From positions 1 through 64,000 of the forward strand of contig NZ_BEGX01000069.1 in NCBI RefSeq assembly GCF_002583555.1: a stretch of DNA of 64,000 nt, read 5' to 3'. Under the pieces are notes generated by a model, which searched no databases, was not told the origin of the DNA, and worked only from the letters and a program-made list of their open reading frames with translations. This document shows, piece after piece, positions 43,701 to 50,730 of this stretch (the first letter of the stretch is position 1; every line of letters begins with the position of its first letter). The DNA is from Pseudonocardia sp. N23. Lineage in GTDB: Bacteria > Actinomycetota > Actinomycetes > Mycobacteriales > Pseudonocardiaceae. A program made the position numbers and the translations under genes.

Positions 43701-43857
43701 TGAGATGGCCGTCGATGGAGCGGAGCGCGATGTCGGGGGTGAAGCCGCCGGTCTTGAGCTCGCCCGCCAGTGACCTGCCGCGCCTGCGCTTCGGCGCGGA
43801 GGTGGCGCGGGAGTCGCGGTCGCGCGCGTCGTCGACCTTCTTACGCCGGGCCACCAC
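40774..43857 (-). CDS. VirB4/TraC-like secretion ATPase
   Basis: A 1027-residue cytoplasmic ATPase. The first 400 residues are the VirB4 N-terminal region (DGQREILIRQVAAQLGEL, WRVAVSGRDEAEAVQRA). The P-loop is GGLGSGKSF (about residue 500), and Walker B is KGVALDETHFL, followed by DRLARDSRKFNVRALFASQ. It would energise assembly or transport by the type IV secretion-like complex. The C-terminal 100 residues are acidic and low-complexity, including a tandem Pro-Asp-Gly run encoded by a 9-bp DNA repeat. GTG 43857 overlaps the upstream PrgI-like gene by 17 bases; GTG 43854 is equally possible. Confidence 0.88.
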   Translation of the reverse strand: MVARRKKVDDARDRDSRATSAPKRRRGRSLAGELKTGGFTPDIALRSIDGHLTRTGTQVMAWYRLAAQAWSFRSDGQREILIRQVAAQLGELQGRWLHLRVTTRPYPVHMWAESFDHNALGRMPDVAGALGWDGFLEGEQRHLMGLSMSDKEVFLGIEVSGRGMFDRWADMAAPVLDRFLPAAARAELAALESEVNHLDVLVSGAGLDAVPATAEDIAWLMHRSVALGLPAPRTLAAVPEGTGRWETEDLAAFTEGVSISQEPYAPTVQVTGRLRSQTVQRNVAVLSLGLMEGLRIPEVDDPWMQHSDRLPFPVEWSARMYIRRPEDVTGELQRQMGKVRSQIRHYTHDHDLEPPMSLARQADRVLEVEDEVTSGLTQLNTRLYGWWRVAVSGRDEAEAVQRAQQVLEIYRPKVQIEHPEAQYRYVREFIPGEPLASTAYRRRGSVTWAAAAVPAATASVGDRRGIMIGETCTATRRPVAWDPWLAQEVRRASGLTAIVGGLGSGKSFLTGLVVYKTLRAGARWTVLDPSGPLAELTRLPELAPFSRHINLLRADPGILNPYRVVAEPRPDHFLDDEDPERAWRRERSLAAATRRRLVLDVLTGLLPFDVSRMPHTRIVLLRAVREVGGAPDRHPGQVIDALRRHARDGEDHAGVVADFLEERRELPQAALLFPDTSRDDPWAGHQDFRLTVLTMQGMTLPRPGSPREEWTDSESLAVELLNLASWLTQRTIYEADRNQRKGVALDETHFLSQVPTGKVLIDRLARDSRKFNVRALFASQLAGDLLRVSGFASLVNAVFVGRTDDEEAQTDALRLLRVPTGVGYEEMLGTLSPRPRHDDRPDDTPRQFVFADGHGGVEKIRIDLEAPHLEHVREALDTNPDASRISVSGVPIEVRAPDEPADLRPAPRLPPGRLDLDGDDIDPEELGALRNGQRVVLGPTGLDDVVTERGMVVSGDADLLADEDLDLLDDLDLDEGFDDAHPGGPYDPDGPDGPDGPDGPDGNGNGTRRSDPGGTETGVGATREAGR
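40852..40896. repeat. 9-bp tandem repeat inside the VirB4-like gene
   Basis: Four exact copies of GCCGTCGGG (40852-40887) and one variant, GCCGTCCGG (40888-40896), encode a Pro-Asp-Gly run. Being a multiple of three, copy-number change would alter tail length without shifting the frame. Confidence 0.8.
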
Positions 43858-44392
43858 GGCTCCCGTTGACGTGGTCGGCGACGGTGCGCACCGGCATCGC
43901 GCGGGCCGGGGTGGCCCGGGCGGGGGCGGGGCGGCTGCGCGCGGAGAGGACCGGCCTGCGGGCCGTGGCGGGCGTCTTCCTGGAGACCTTCGTCATCCGC
44001 ACCGCATCCGACTTCGCGCGCCGCGCCGACCGGGGCGCCGTGCTGCGCACCCGCACCCGGCCTGCCCGGATCGTGCCACCGCGCCTCGCCGTGCGGGGGC
44101 GGGGGCCGGTGACCTCGTGGCGGAACAGTGCGACGATCTGGCCGAGGGGCCGCTCGTAGTTGATCCGCTTGCCCAGGAACCGGGTGAGCACGATCGTGAA
44201 CAGCAGCGACCAGGCGACGGAGAAGAAGTCGAGCGAGATCCCCAGCCGGCGCTGGACGAACATGATCACGACCATGACGGCCAGCCCGAGCCCGTAGCTC
44301 ACATAGCGCGCACGCCAGGGGAACGTGGCCCGCGGCGGACCGAGCCACACGGCGTCGACGCGGTACACCTCGTCGTCAGTGCGGACGAGCAC
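43841..44392 (-). CDS. PrgI/VirB3-like small membrane protein with basic tail
   Basis: A 183-residue protein. An N-terminal segment, VDAVWLGPPRATFPWRARYV, is followed by two closely spaced membrane helices (about 31-47 and 55-70), then RFLGKRINYERPLGQIVALFRHEV, the pattern of PrgI/VirB3-type partners of VirB4 ATPases. The last 80 residues are very basic (Arg/Ala/Lys/Pro-rich) and likely cytoplasmic, possibly contacting the ATPase or nucleic acid. Start GTG 44392 lies 4 bases after the preceding gene. It overlaps the VirB4-like gene. Confidence 0.75.
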   Translation of the reverse strand: MLVRTDDEVYRVDAVWLGPPRATFPWRARYVSYGLGLAVMVVIMFVQRRLGISLDFFSVAWSLLFTIVLTRFLGKRINYERPLGQIVALFRHEVTGPRPRTARRGGTIRAGRVRVRSTAPRSARRAKSDAVRMTKVSRKTPATARRPVLSARSRPAPARATPARAMPVRTVADHVNGSRGGPA

Positions 44393-44396
44393 CCGG

Positions 44397-44666
44397 TCAC
44401 CTGGCGTCGGTGATCAGCGACGCCAGGAACGACCCGACGGCCGGGCCGGTACCCGACACCGCGATGCCGAGGGCGACGAGCCCGACGATCAGTCCGATGC
44501 TGCGGCGGGCGACCCCGGCGTTGTCACCGCGGCCGCCGATCCACAGCAGGATGATCGCGATTCCCAGCAGGATGAGCGGGACGATGTTGTTCTGGATCCA
44601 GCCTTGGAGGCCGCCGGTCGAGACCTGCGCAACCCAGAAGGTCACCCCTTCCGTGGTGGCGCTCAT
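44397..44666 (-). CDS. Small two-helix membrane protein (VirB2/TrbC pilin-like)
   Basis: An 89-residue protein with two membrane helices (NIVPLILLGIAIILLWIGG and IGLIVGLVALGIAVSG) joined by a short charged loop, the size and topology of VirB2/TrbC-type subunits of conjugation machines. It is first in the type IV secretion-like operon. There is no cleavable signal. A similar topology occurs in holin-like proteins, but the downstream PrgI and VirB4 genes favour a secretion role. Confidence 0.7.
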   Translation of the reverse strand: MSATTEGVTFWVAQVSTGGLQGWIQNNIVPLILLGIAIILLWIGGRGDNAGVARRSIGLIVGLVALGIAVSGTGPAVGSFLASLITDAR

Positions 44667-44783
44667 GCCGACCCCTCCTCATGACGTTCCGACCGCGACG
44701 ACGAGCGCACGCTACCGTGCCCGGCCACTGGCCGACGGCCCGAGTCAAGCATGCTCAGGCGAGGAAAAATAAGCGTCAAGCGG

Positions 44784-44802
44784 CGACAACGACCGGTTGT
44801 CG
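44784..44802. promoter_or_regulatory. Perfect 7-bp dyad, possible operator
   Basis: CGACAAC, five bases (GACCG), GTTGTCG. It lies about 120 bases upstream of the first secretion gene. The binding protein is unknown. Confidence 0.4.
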
Positions 44803-44965
44803 GAATCGTTCATGTGCGCGCTGCGACGGATTCCCAGCACCTTCCACCGAACGTGTGACGCCACGGAACGCGACAACAGTGTTACGGAGCGCATTCGGGG
44901 AGCGTCCGGGATCTGATCGACTCCGTACGTCCGGACGGGTCCGGCTCCCACCGGGTGGAGAGGGT

Positions 44966-44996
44966 CCGGCGGCGGACGGGGCCCGTCCGCCGCCGG
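44966..44996 (-). terminator. Perfect 15-bp hairpin after the Fe-S reductase gene
   Basis: CCGGCGGCGGACGGG (44966-44980) is exactly complementary to 44982-44996. The tight apex means the innermost pairs are open. It begins 4 bases past the stop codon region of the Fe-S gene. Confidence 0.7.
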
Positions 44997-44999
44997 CCC

Positions 45000-47303
45000 T
45001 CAGCTCTCGGTCGGGGTCTTCTCCGGCTCGTCCGCGGCCTCCGGCTCCTCGTCCGACGTCACAGCGCCACCCGAACCGTTCGTCGTCGGGTCGCCGCGCC
45101 TGACCGCCGCGAGCAGCATCTGCGAGACGTCCTGGATCTGGACGCCCGCACCACCGCCCTCGGACTGCTTCTCGGTCAGGCCGTCCGAGAGCATCGTCTT
45201 GCAGAAGGGGCAGCCCACGGCGATCGTCCCGCCGTCGCCACCCACGGCCGTGAGCGTGTCGAGCGCCTCGGTGGTGCGGGTGACGTTGACCCGCTGCCCG
45301 ATCCGCTCCTCCATCCACATCCGCGCGCCGCCCGCGCCGCAGCACATGGAGCGGTCGGCGTGGCGCGGCATCTCGGTGAGCACCGCGCCGGCGGCCGCGA
45401 CGAGCTCGCGCGGCTCGGCGTAGATCTCGTTGTGCCGGCCCAGGTAGCAGGGGTCGTGGTAGGTGACGGGCGCGGCCTTGTCGGCTGCCGGCTCGGCGAC
45501 AGGGACGAGCTTGCCCTCGCGCACCAGCTTGTTGAGCAGCTGCGTGTGGTGCACGACCTCGTAGTGCCCGTCGAGCTGCGGGTACTCCCGGCCCAACGTG
45601 TTGAGGCAGTGCGGGCACGTCGTGACGATCTTGCGGGTGCCGGGCTCGCGGCCCTCGAACACCGCGTTGAGCACCTCGACGTTCTGCTGCGCCAGCATCT
45701 GGAACAGGAACTCGTTGCCGGAACGACGCGCCGGGTCGCCCGTGCACGACTCCTCCGGGCCCAGCACCGTGTAGCCGACACCCGCGCGGTGCAGCAGCTC
45801 GGCCGTGGCACGGATCGTCTTCTTCTGGTTGTCGTCGAACGCGCCGGCGCAGCCGACCCAGAACAGGTACTCGGTCTCGGCGGAGAGCTCACCGTCGAAC
45901 ACCGGGACCTCGAAGTCCAGCGCCTTGGTCCACTCCAGGCGGTCCTTGGCGTTCTGCCCCCAGGGGTTGCCCTTGTTCTCCAGGTTCTTGAACAGCACGC
46001 CCAGCTCGGACGGGAACTCCGACTCGATCATGACCTGGTGGCGACGCATGTCGATGATGTGGTCGACGTGCTCGATGTCGACGGGGCACTGCTCGACGCA
46101 CGCACCGCAGGAGGTGCAGGACCACAGGACGTCGGGGTCGATGACGCCGTGCTGCTCCGCGGTGCCGACGAGCGGGCGCGCCGCCTGCTGCGGGCCCGAG
46201 CCCAGTACGCGACCGAAGCCCGACTCGGGGACGCCGTGACCATGGCCGTTGGTCGCGGCCTCCAGGACGTCGAACTCGACCGACTCGATCTCGGGCAGCT
46301 CCTGGCCGCCGATGATGTAGGGCGCCTTCGCGAACAGGTGGTCGCGCAGGTCCATGATCACGAGCTTGGGCGACAGCGGCTTGCCGGTGTTCCAGGCCGG
46401 GCACTGGCTCTGACAGCGACCGCACTCGGTGCAGGTCGCGAAGTCGAGCATGCCCTTCCAGGTGAAGTCCTCGATCTTGCCGCGGCCGAAGATCGCGTCC
46501 TCGTCGGGATCCTCGAAGTCGATCGGCTTGCCGTCCGACATCATCGGCAGCAGCGGGCCCAGTGCCTTGGGCATGCGCTTGGCCGAGACGTTGATCGGCG
46601 CCGTGAAGATGTGCAGGTGCTTGCTGTAGGCGACGATCACCAGGAACACGAGCATGACACCGATGTGCAGCAGCAGGCCGACGCTCTCGACGACCTCCAG
46701 CGCGGGCTCGGGGATCCCGGTGAAGAGGTTGCCCAGCCCGATCGACGCCCACGCGCCCGACTTGTAGGGGAACGTGCCCAGCGCCGACGACGCGGCACGG
46801 AAGAAGAACAGCGTCCAGAGAACGTTGAAGATCATGAAGAGGATGAGCCAGGCCGGGCCGGTGTGGCTGCCGTAGAACCGCGACGCGCGCGCCTCCCGCG
46901 AGGGCGCGTTGCGGATGCGGATGGCGGCGAAGACACCCAGCGACAGCAGGCACAGCACCGCGATGGTGTCCTGCAGGAAACCCAGGACCGCCCAGCGGCC
47001 GACCCACGGGATGTGGAAGTCGGCGTCGAACAGCGCGCCGTAGGCCTCCAGGTAGACCGTCGCCAGGATGACGAAGGCCCAGAACGTGAAGAGGTGCGCG
47101 AGGCCCGGGACGGACCATTTCAGCAGCTTGCGCTGGCCGAAGACCTCGACGAACTGGGTCCGCACCCGCGCGCCGAGGCCGTCGCGGCGGTCGTCGTCGG
47201 GCTGGCCGGACTCGATCAGCTTGTAGACCTGCAGCGCCCGGCGCCCGGCGATCGCGACGGCGGCGACGGTGATCACCAGACCGATGACCAGTCGGACCAA
47301 CAC
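45000..47303 (-). CDS. Membrane-bound (Fe-S)-binding reductase (HdrD/GlpC-like)
   Basis: A 767-residue protein. Residues 1-235 contain about five to six membrane helices of the nitrate-reductase-gamma type. Two 4Fe-4S motifs follow: CTECGRCQSQCP (from residue 291) and CTSCGACVEQCP. Two cysteine-rich CCG-type domains come next (for example CPHCLNTLGREY, DPCYLGRHN, MCCGAGG and CPFCKTML). This layout is that of the iron-sulfur reductase Rv0338c of M. tuberculosis and of HdrD/GlpC proteins, passing electrons between a soluble donor or thiol and the quinone pool. GTG 47303 is chosen because GAGGAGG precedes it by 6 bases. Confidence 0.9.
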   Translation of the reverse strand: MLVRLVIGLVITVAAVAIAGRRALQVYKLIESGQPDDDRRDGLGARVRTQFVEVFGQRKLLKWSVPGLAHLFTFWAFVILATVYLEAYGALFDADFHIPWVGRWAVLGFLQDTIAVLCLLSLGVFAAIRIRNAPSREARASRFYGSHTGPAWLILFMIFNVLWTLFFFRAASSALGTFPYKSGAWASIGLGNLFTGIPEPALEVVESVGLLLHIGVMLVFLVIVAYSKHLHIFTAPINVSAKRMPKALGPLLPMMSDGKPIDFEDPDEDAIFGRGKIEDFTWKGMLDFATCTECGRCQSQCPAWNTGKPLSPKLVIMDLRDHLFAKAPYIIGGQELPEIESVEFDVLEAATNGHGHGVPESGFGRVLGSGPQQAARPLVGTAEQHGVIDPDVLWSCTSCGACVEQCPVDIEHVDHIIDMRRHQVMIESEFPSELGVLFKNLENKGNPWGQNAKDRLEWTKALDFEVPVFDGELSAETEYLFWVGCAGAFDDNQKKTIRATAELLHRAGVGYTVLGPEESCTGDPARRSGNEFLFQMLAQQNVEVLNAVFEGREPGTRKIVTTCPHCLNTLGREYPQLDGHYEVVHHTQLLNKLVREGKLVPVAEPAADKAAPVTYHDPCYLGRHNEIYAEPRELVAAAGAVLTEMPRHADRSMCCGAGGARMWMEERIGQRVNVTRTTEALDTLTAVGGDGGTIAVGCPFCKTMLSDGLTEKQSEGGGAGVQIQDVSQMLLAAVRRGDPTTNGSGGAVTSDEEPEAADEPEKTPTES

Positions 47304-47412
47304 GTGTTCCTCCTCGAACAGCCGGAATCCGCGTGTGGTGGGACGCGGCCCGTTGCGGCCGGAGATTAACCCTCCGTGCCTCCGGGCGCCGACCAGCACC
47401 CGGTCAATTGTC

Positions 47413-47434
47413 TAACTAGTTACTGAAGAGTAAC
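47413..47434. promoter_or_regulatory. Overlapping palindromes upstream of the Fe-S reductase gene
   Basis: TAACTAGTTA (47413-47422) is a perfect palindrome. It overlaps GTTACT-GAAG-AGTAAC (47419-47434), a second perfect dyad. Both lie in a locally AT-rich patch about 110-130 bases upstream of the start, a likely regulator site. Confidence 0.45.
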
Positions 47435-47482
47435 CCAGCGGAGGTGAAGAACGTAACGCATGTCCCGGACGCACGCCCGGCG

Positions 47483-48637
47483 TCAGCAGGGCTGGAAACC
47501 GGTCACCGAGTAGCGGCGCGCGTCGTCGTCGGTCCACGCCACGGTCACCTTGCCGAGCTGCGGTCCTGCGGCCGCCGCCCACGCCGACCCGCAGGTCGAC
47601 AGCGTGTAGGTGCGTTCCGACGTCATCGGCGCCGCGTCACTGCGCACGCTCGTCACCGGCGCCGGACCGCCCGCCGCCGCCCGCTCCTGCCAGATCGCCG
47701 TCACCGCCGACGTGCAGTCCGCGGTGCCCGTCGCGGCCGTGAGCTGGGTCTCCGCCACCGGCGCGACGATGCGGCACAACGGCTGCGGGTCCGCGACCCG
47801 ACCCGAGATCACCCGGTCGAGCAGCGGCGGGACCTCCTGGGCGTTGGGCACCCCGCCGACCGTCGCCCGCACCTCGTTGCCCGCCTGGATCTCCTTCTGC
47901 GCCTCCGCCGCGGTGATCCGTGACGCGGTGATCGCGAACCCGACGATCGACACCGCACACAGCACCGCCCCCGCCACCACCAGCTGCCAGCGGGGAAGCC
48001 GCAGCAACCCGGCCAGGATCAGCCCCAGGCTCAGCGCGAGCGCCCACGCCCAGGGGTTGTCCTTCGTGAACACCACCAGCGCGCCGACGAACACGATCCC
48101 CGCGACGTGCCACGTCCAGCCCTTGAGCAGCCGGTCCAGGCGCAGCACCGACAGCAGGACCAGCGCCCCGAGGCCGATCGCGAACGGCGGCCACCACTGG
48201 TCGACGGGCTTGCCGGGGTCGAGCGTCGGGAAGAGGAAGAACGGGATGAGCAGCAGCGCCGCACCCGCGATGCCGACACCGACCGCCGGCCGCCAGCCCC
48301 GCGCCCGCAGCCACGCCCACCCCGCGCTGGTGGGCGGCAGGCGTGGCGGCTGCGGTGGCGGCAGGGGACCCCCCTGCTGCTGGGACCCGGGTGGCGGCGG
48401 GGGATGCCCCTGCTGGTGCCCGGGGTGTCCCGGGGCGGCCGGGTGGTACCAGACACCGTGCGGGACGGGGGCGCGATCGTCGTACACCGGGCCCTCGGGC
48501 TGCTTGGTCATGTCGACGGGCGGGGGTGCCTCTCCGGCCGGCGGGCCGGACCGATGCGCCGTGCCGACCGGCGGATGCGCCTCCCGGCCGGCGGGCTGGC
48601 TGTCCTCCGGCGGCTCGGGCGTGCGCGGCTCTCCCAT
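47483..48637 (-). CDS. Pro-rich membrane protein, unknown function
   Basis: A 384-residue protein in three parts: a Pro/Gly/His-rich N-terminal 110 residues, probably disordered and cytoplasmic; six hydrophobic helices between about 120 and 245; and an extracellular C-terminal domain of about 130 residues containing four cysteines (PQPLCRI, TADCTSA, STCGSAW, terminal PC), consistent with disulfides. The AEAQKEIQAGNEVRATVGGVPNAQEVPPLL stretch is reminiscent of DUF4333-like extracellular domains. Start ATG 48637 (MGEPRTPEPPE); the longer frame upstream is Arg-rich and unlike coding sequence. No function can be given. Confidence 0.75.
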   Translation of the reverse strand: MGEPRTPEPPEDSQPAGREAHPPVGTAHRSGPPAGEAPPPVDMTKQPEGPVYDDRAPVPHGVWYHPAAPGHPGHQQGHPPPPPGSQQQGGPLPPPQPPRLPPTSAGWAWLRARGWRPAVGVGIAGAALLLIPFFLFPTLDPGKPVDQWWPPFAIGLGALVLLSVLRLDRLLKGWTWHVAGIVFVGALVVFTKDNPWAWALALSLGLILAGLLRLPRWQLVVAGAVLCAVSIVGFAITASRITAAEAQKEIQAGNEVRATVGGVPNAQEVPPLLDRVISGRVADPQPLCRIVAPVAETQLTAATGTADCTSAVTAIWQERAAAGGPAPVTSVRSDAAPMTSERTYTLSTCGSAWAAAAGPQLGKVTVAWTDDDARRYSVTGFQPC

Positions 48638-48747
48638 CGGCGGCCAGCCTACTGGCCACCGACACCGCCGTCCGTGTCCCCACGGGCGCGGACGGTCACG
48701 ATCGGAGCTTGCCGACGGCGGCTGCCTCTCCGGTGATCGCCGTTCGC

Positions 48748-48781
48748 GGGACATGGGCGTCGCCGGTGGCGCTCACGTCCC
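48748..48781 (-). terminator. Imperfect 12-bp hairpin after the response regulator gene
   Basis: GGGACATGGGCG (48748-48759) and CGCTCACGTCCC (48770-48781) pair at 10 of 12 positions around a 10-base loop, 39 bases past the regulator stop. Confidence 0.45.
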
Positions 48782-48819
48782 GATCGCAGCGAGGCCGCAG
48801 GCAGGAGTCCCAGTGGTGA

Positions 48820-49425
48820 TCAGAGCCAGCCGTGGTCGCGGGCGATGCGGGCGGCCTCGGACCGGTTGCCCGCACCCAGCTTCTGCATCGCCGACGACAG
48901 GTAGTTGCGGACCGTCCCGGGCGAGAGGTGGACCCGCACCGCGATGTCGACTGCGGTCCCGGAGTCGTCGACATTGCGGAGGACGTCGAGCTCGCGGTCG
49001 GTCAGCGGGCACTCCTCGCTGGTCAACGCCGTCATCGCGAGGTCGGGGTCGACGTAGCGGCCGCCGCCGTGGACGCGGCGCACCACGTCGGCCAGCACCG
49101 TCGCCGGCGCGCTCTTGGTGACGAACCCCGCCGCCCCCGCCGCCAGCGCCCGGCGCAGCACCCCGGGCCGGGCGTGCCGGGTGAGGATGATGCAGCGCGT
49201 CGACGGCTGGTTCTCCGCCACCCACTGGGCGACCTCGGCGCCGTCGCGGCCCGGCATCTCGACATCCAGCACCGCGACATCGGGGGCGTGCTCACGGATG
49301 GCGTCGACGGCCTCGTCACCGGTGGAGGCCTCGGCGACGATCTCCAGGTCGCCCTCCAGCCCGAGCAGTGCGCCGACGGCGCCACGGGTGAGGGACTCGT
49401 CGTCGGCGAGGACGAGCCGGATCAC
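48820..49425 (-). CDS. NarL/LuxR-family response regulator
   Basis: A 201-residue two-component regulator. The receiver domain has the acidic pair in VLADDE, the phosphoacceptor Asp54 (VLDVEMPG), and the late Thr and Lys in ILTRH and FVTKS. The output domain is a LuxR helix-turn-helix: PLTDRELDVL, then VHLSPGTVRNYLSSAMQKLGA. GTG 49425 overlaps the stop of the kinase gene (GTGA). The divergent ABC exporter behind a perfect palindrome is the likely target. This arrangement is common in actinobacterial drug or peptide resistance modules. Confidence 0.94.
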   Translation of the reverse strand: MIRLVLADDESLTRGAVGALLGLEGDLEIVAEASTGDEAVDAIREHAPDVAVLDVEMPGRDGAEVAQWVAENQPSTRCIILTRHARPGVLRRALAAGAAGFVTKSAPATVLADVVRRVHGGGRYVDPDLAMTALTSEECPLTDRELDVLRNVDDSGTAVDIAVRVHLSPGTVRNYLSSAMQKLGAGNRSEAARIARDHGWL

Positions 49426-50609
49426 GTGGGGACCGGGACGGAGGCGTCGAGGCGGAACGTGCCGTCGGGACCGGGCCCGGCGTCGAGGCGGCCGGCGTGC
49501 TCGTCGAGGTAGCGGCCGAGCGCGACGAGCCCGGTCCCGGCCTCCTCGGCCGCGGACGGGGAGGCGACCCCGTCGTTGACGACGCGCAGGTGCACGGCCC
49601 CGCCGACGACCTCGATCTCGATGGTGCAGCTGCGGGGCTGGGCGTGGCGCAGGACGTTGGTCATCGCCTCGCGCAGCACCCGGCCGAGGACTCCGCGCAC
49701 GGGTCCCGCGACCGTCGCCGGGTCGCCGCGGACGACGAGGGTCACGCCCGCGGAGTCGAGCACGGCGCGGGCACCGGCGAGCTCGGTGGCCAGGTCGGTC
49801 GTGCGGGTCTCGCGGACGAGGGCGCGCACCTCGGACAGCGACTGCCGGGCGACGCGCTGCACGTCGTCGAGCTCGGCCTTGGACCGGGTGGCGTCGACGT
49901 CGATCAGGCGGCTGGCCAGCTCGCTCTTGAAGGCGACGACCTCGAGGGCGTGACCGAGGATGTCGTGCAGGTCGTCGGAGAGCCGGAGCCGCTCGCGGGC
50001 CGTGGCGAGCTCGGCGGCGACGCGGCGGGACTCGTCCAGGTCGGTGACGGCCTTGAGCCACCAGAGGCGTTCGACGTCGACGCACCACATGAACAGCACG
50101 TAGAAGGCGGCGAGCGCCGCCCCGAGCCATGGCGGGAACGGGAACTCGTAGGTGGTGTTTGCGGCGATCCACCAGCCGAACCCGAGAACCGCCGCGGCGG
50201 CGAGGACGACGGTCGCGGCACCGCGCCAGAGCCTGCCACCGGACACGACATCGCCGAGCAGCACGCCGCTGACGAGCGCCCAGGTGAAACCGGCGAACGA
50301 CGAGGCGAGGCCGACCAGCGCCAGTGCGAGCACCACCGCGAGCGCCACCACCGTGAACCACGCGTCGGCGGGGGAACCGAGCGACCGGACGTGCTGGCGG
50401 ATGCGGTACAGGTGCAACGCCAGCGCGACGACGTAGAGCGCGAACAGGGTGATCGCGTACGGGGCTGCGGGCAGGCCCGTCCGGAGGATCATCGCGGGCA
50501 CGAACAGCAGCCAGCCGACCGTGATGACCATTCCGATCACGCCGAACCGGCGGGCGGCCCGCATCCGGCGCTCCTCGGAGCCGGCGAGGCCGGTGTCCTG
50601 CACGTCCAC
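49422..50609 (-). CDS. Sensor histidine kinase (HisKA_3 type)
   Basis: A 395-residue kinase. Five to six membrane helices occupy residues 20-180 with very short extracellular loops, suggesting sensing in or at the membrane. The dimerisation domain carries His215 in DDLHDILGH. The ATP-binding domain has the N box in REAMTNVLRHAQ and a G box in AGTGLVALGRYLDEHAGRL. It would phosphorylate the coupled NarL-type regulator. Its gene starts 121 bases from the divergent ABC transporter gene. Confidence 0.93.
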   Translation of the reverse strand: MDVQDTGLAGSEERRMRAARRFGVIGMVITVGWLLFVPAMILRTGLPAAPYAITLFALYVVALALHLYRIRQHVRSLGSPADAWFTVVALAVVLALALVGLASSFAGFTWALVSGVLLGDVVSGGRLWRGAATVVLAAAAVLGFGWWIAANTTYEFPFPPWLGAALAAFYVLFMWCVDVERLWWLKAVTDLDESRRVAAELATARERLRLSDDLHDILGHALEVVAFKSELASRLIDVDATRSKAELDDVQRVARQSLSEVRALVRETRTTDLATELAGARAVLDSAGVTLVVRGDPATVAGPVRGVLGRVLREAMTNVLRHAQPRSCTIEIEVVGGAVHLRVVNDGVASPSAAEEAGTGLVALGRYLDEHAGRLDAGPGPDGTFRLDASVPVPT

Positions 50610-50634
50610 GACCAGACCGTAACCGAGAACCCCT

Positions 50635-50650
50635 GATGACAGGTGTCATC
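50635..50650. promoter_or_regulatory. Perfect palindrome in the two-component/ABC divergent promoter
   Basis: GATGACA (50635-50641), GG, TGTCATC (50644-50650). A further GTGTCA half-site begins at 50665 and a GTCATGAC dyad follows. This is the probable binding site of the NarL-type regulator. Confidence 0.6.
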
Positions 50651-50730
50651 GGAGTCCGGGCGCGGTGTCACCCCGACCCGTGACCGTCATGACTACCGGC
50701 GACGGGTGGTCGCCCGGCACCGTTGTGGCC

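Larger units (their letters stand above)
44667..44999. other. 333-bp intergenic region upstream of the T4SS-like operon
   Basis: No convincing gene is present. It holds the promoter of the secretion operon, a CGACAAC dyad (44784-44802), an A/T-rich patch (GGAAAAATAAG, 44762-44772), TTGAC motifs on the minus strand near 44743 and 44774, and the terminator of the Fe-S reductase gene at its far end. Confidence 0.6.

Noticed and set aside
44743..44757. HAIR-like sequence AGTCAAGCATGCTCA upstream of the secretion operon
   Set aside because: Half-sites are in the wrong order and spacing for HspR; not CTTGAGT-N7-ACTCAAG.
44955..47369. 804-codon plus-strand open frame over the Fe-S reductase
   Set aside because: Antisense to a gene with canonical 4Fe-4S and CCG motifs.
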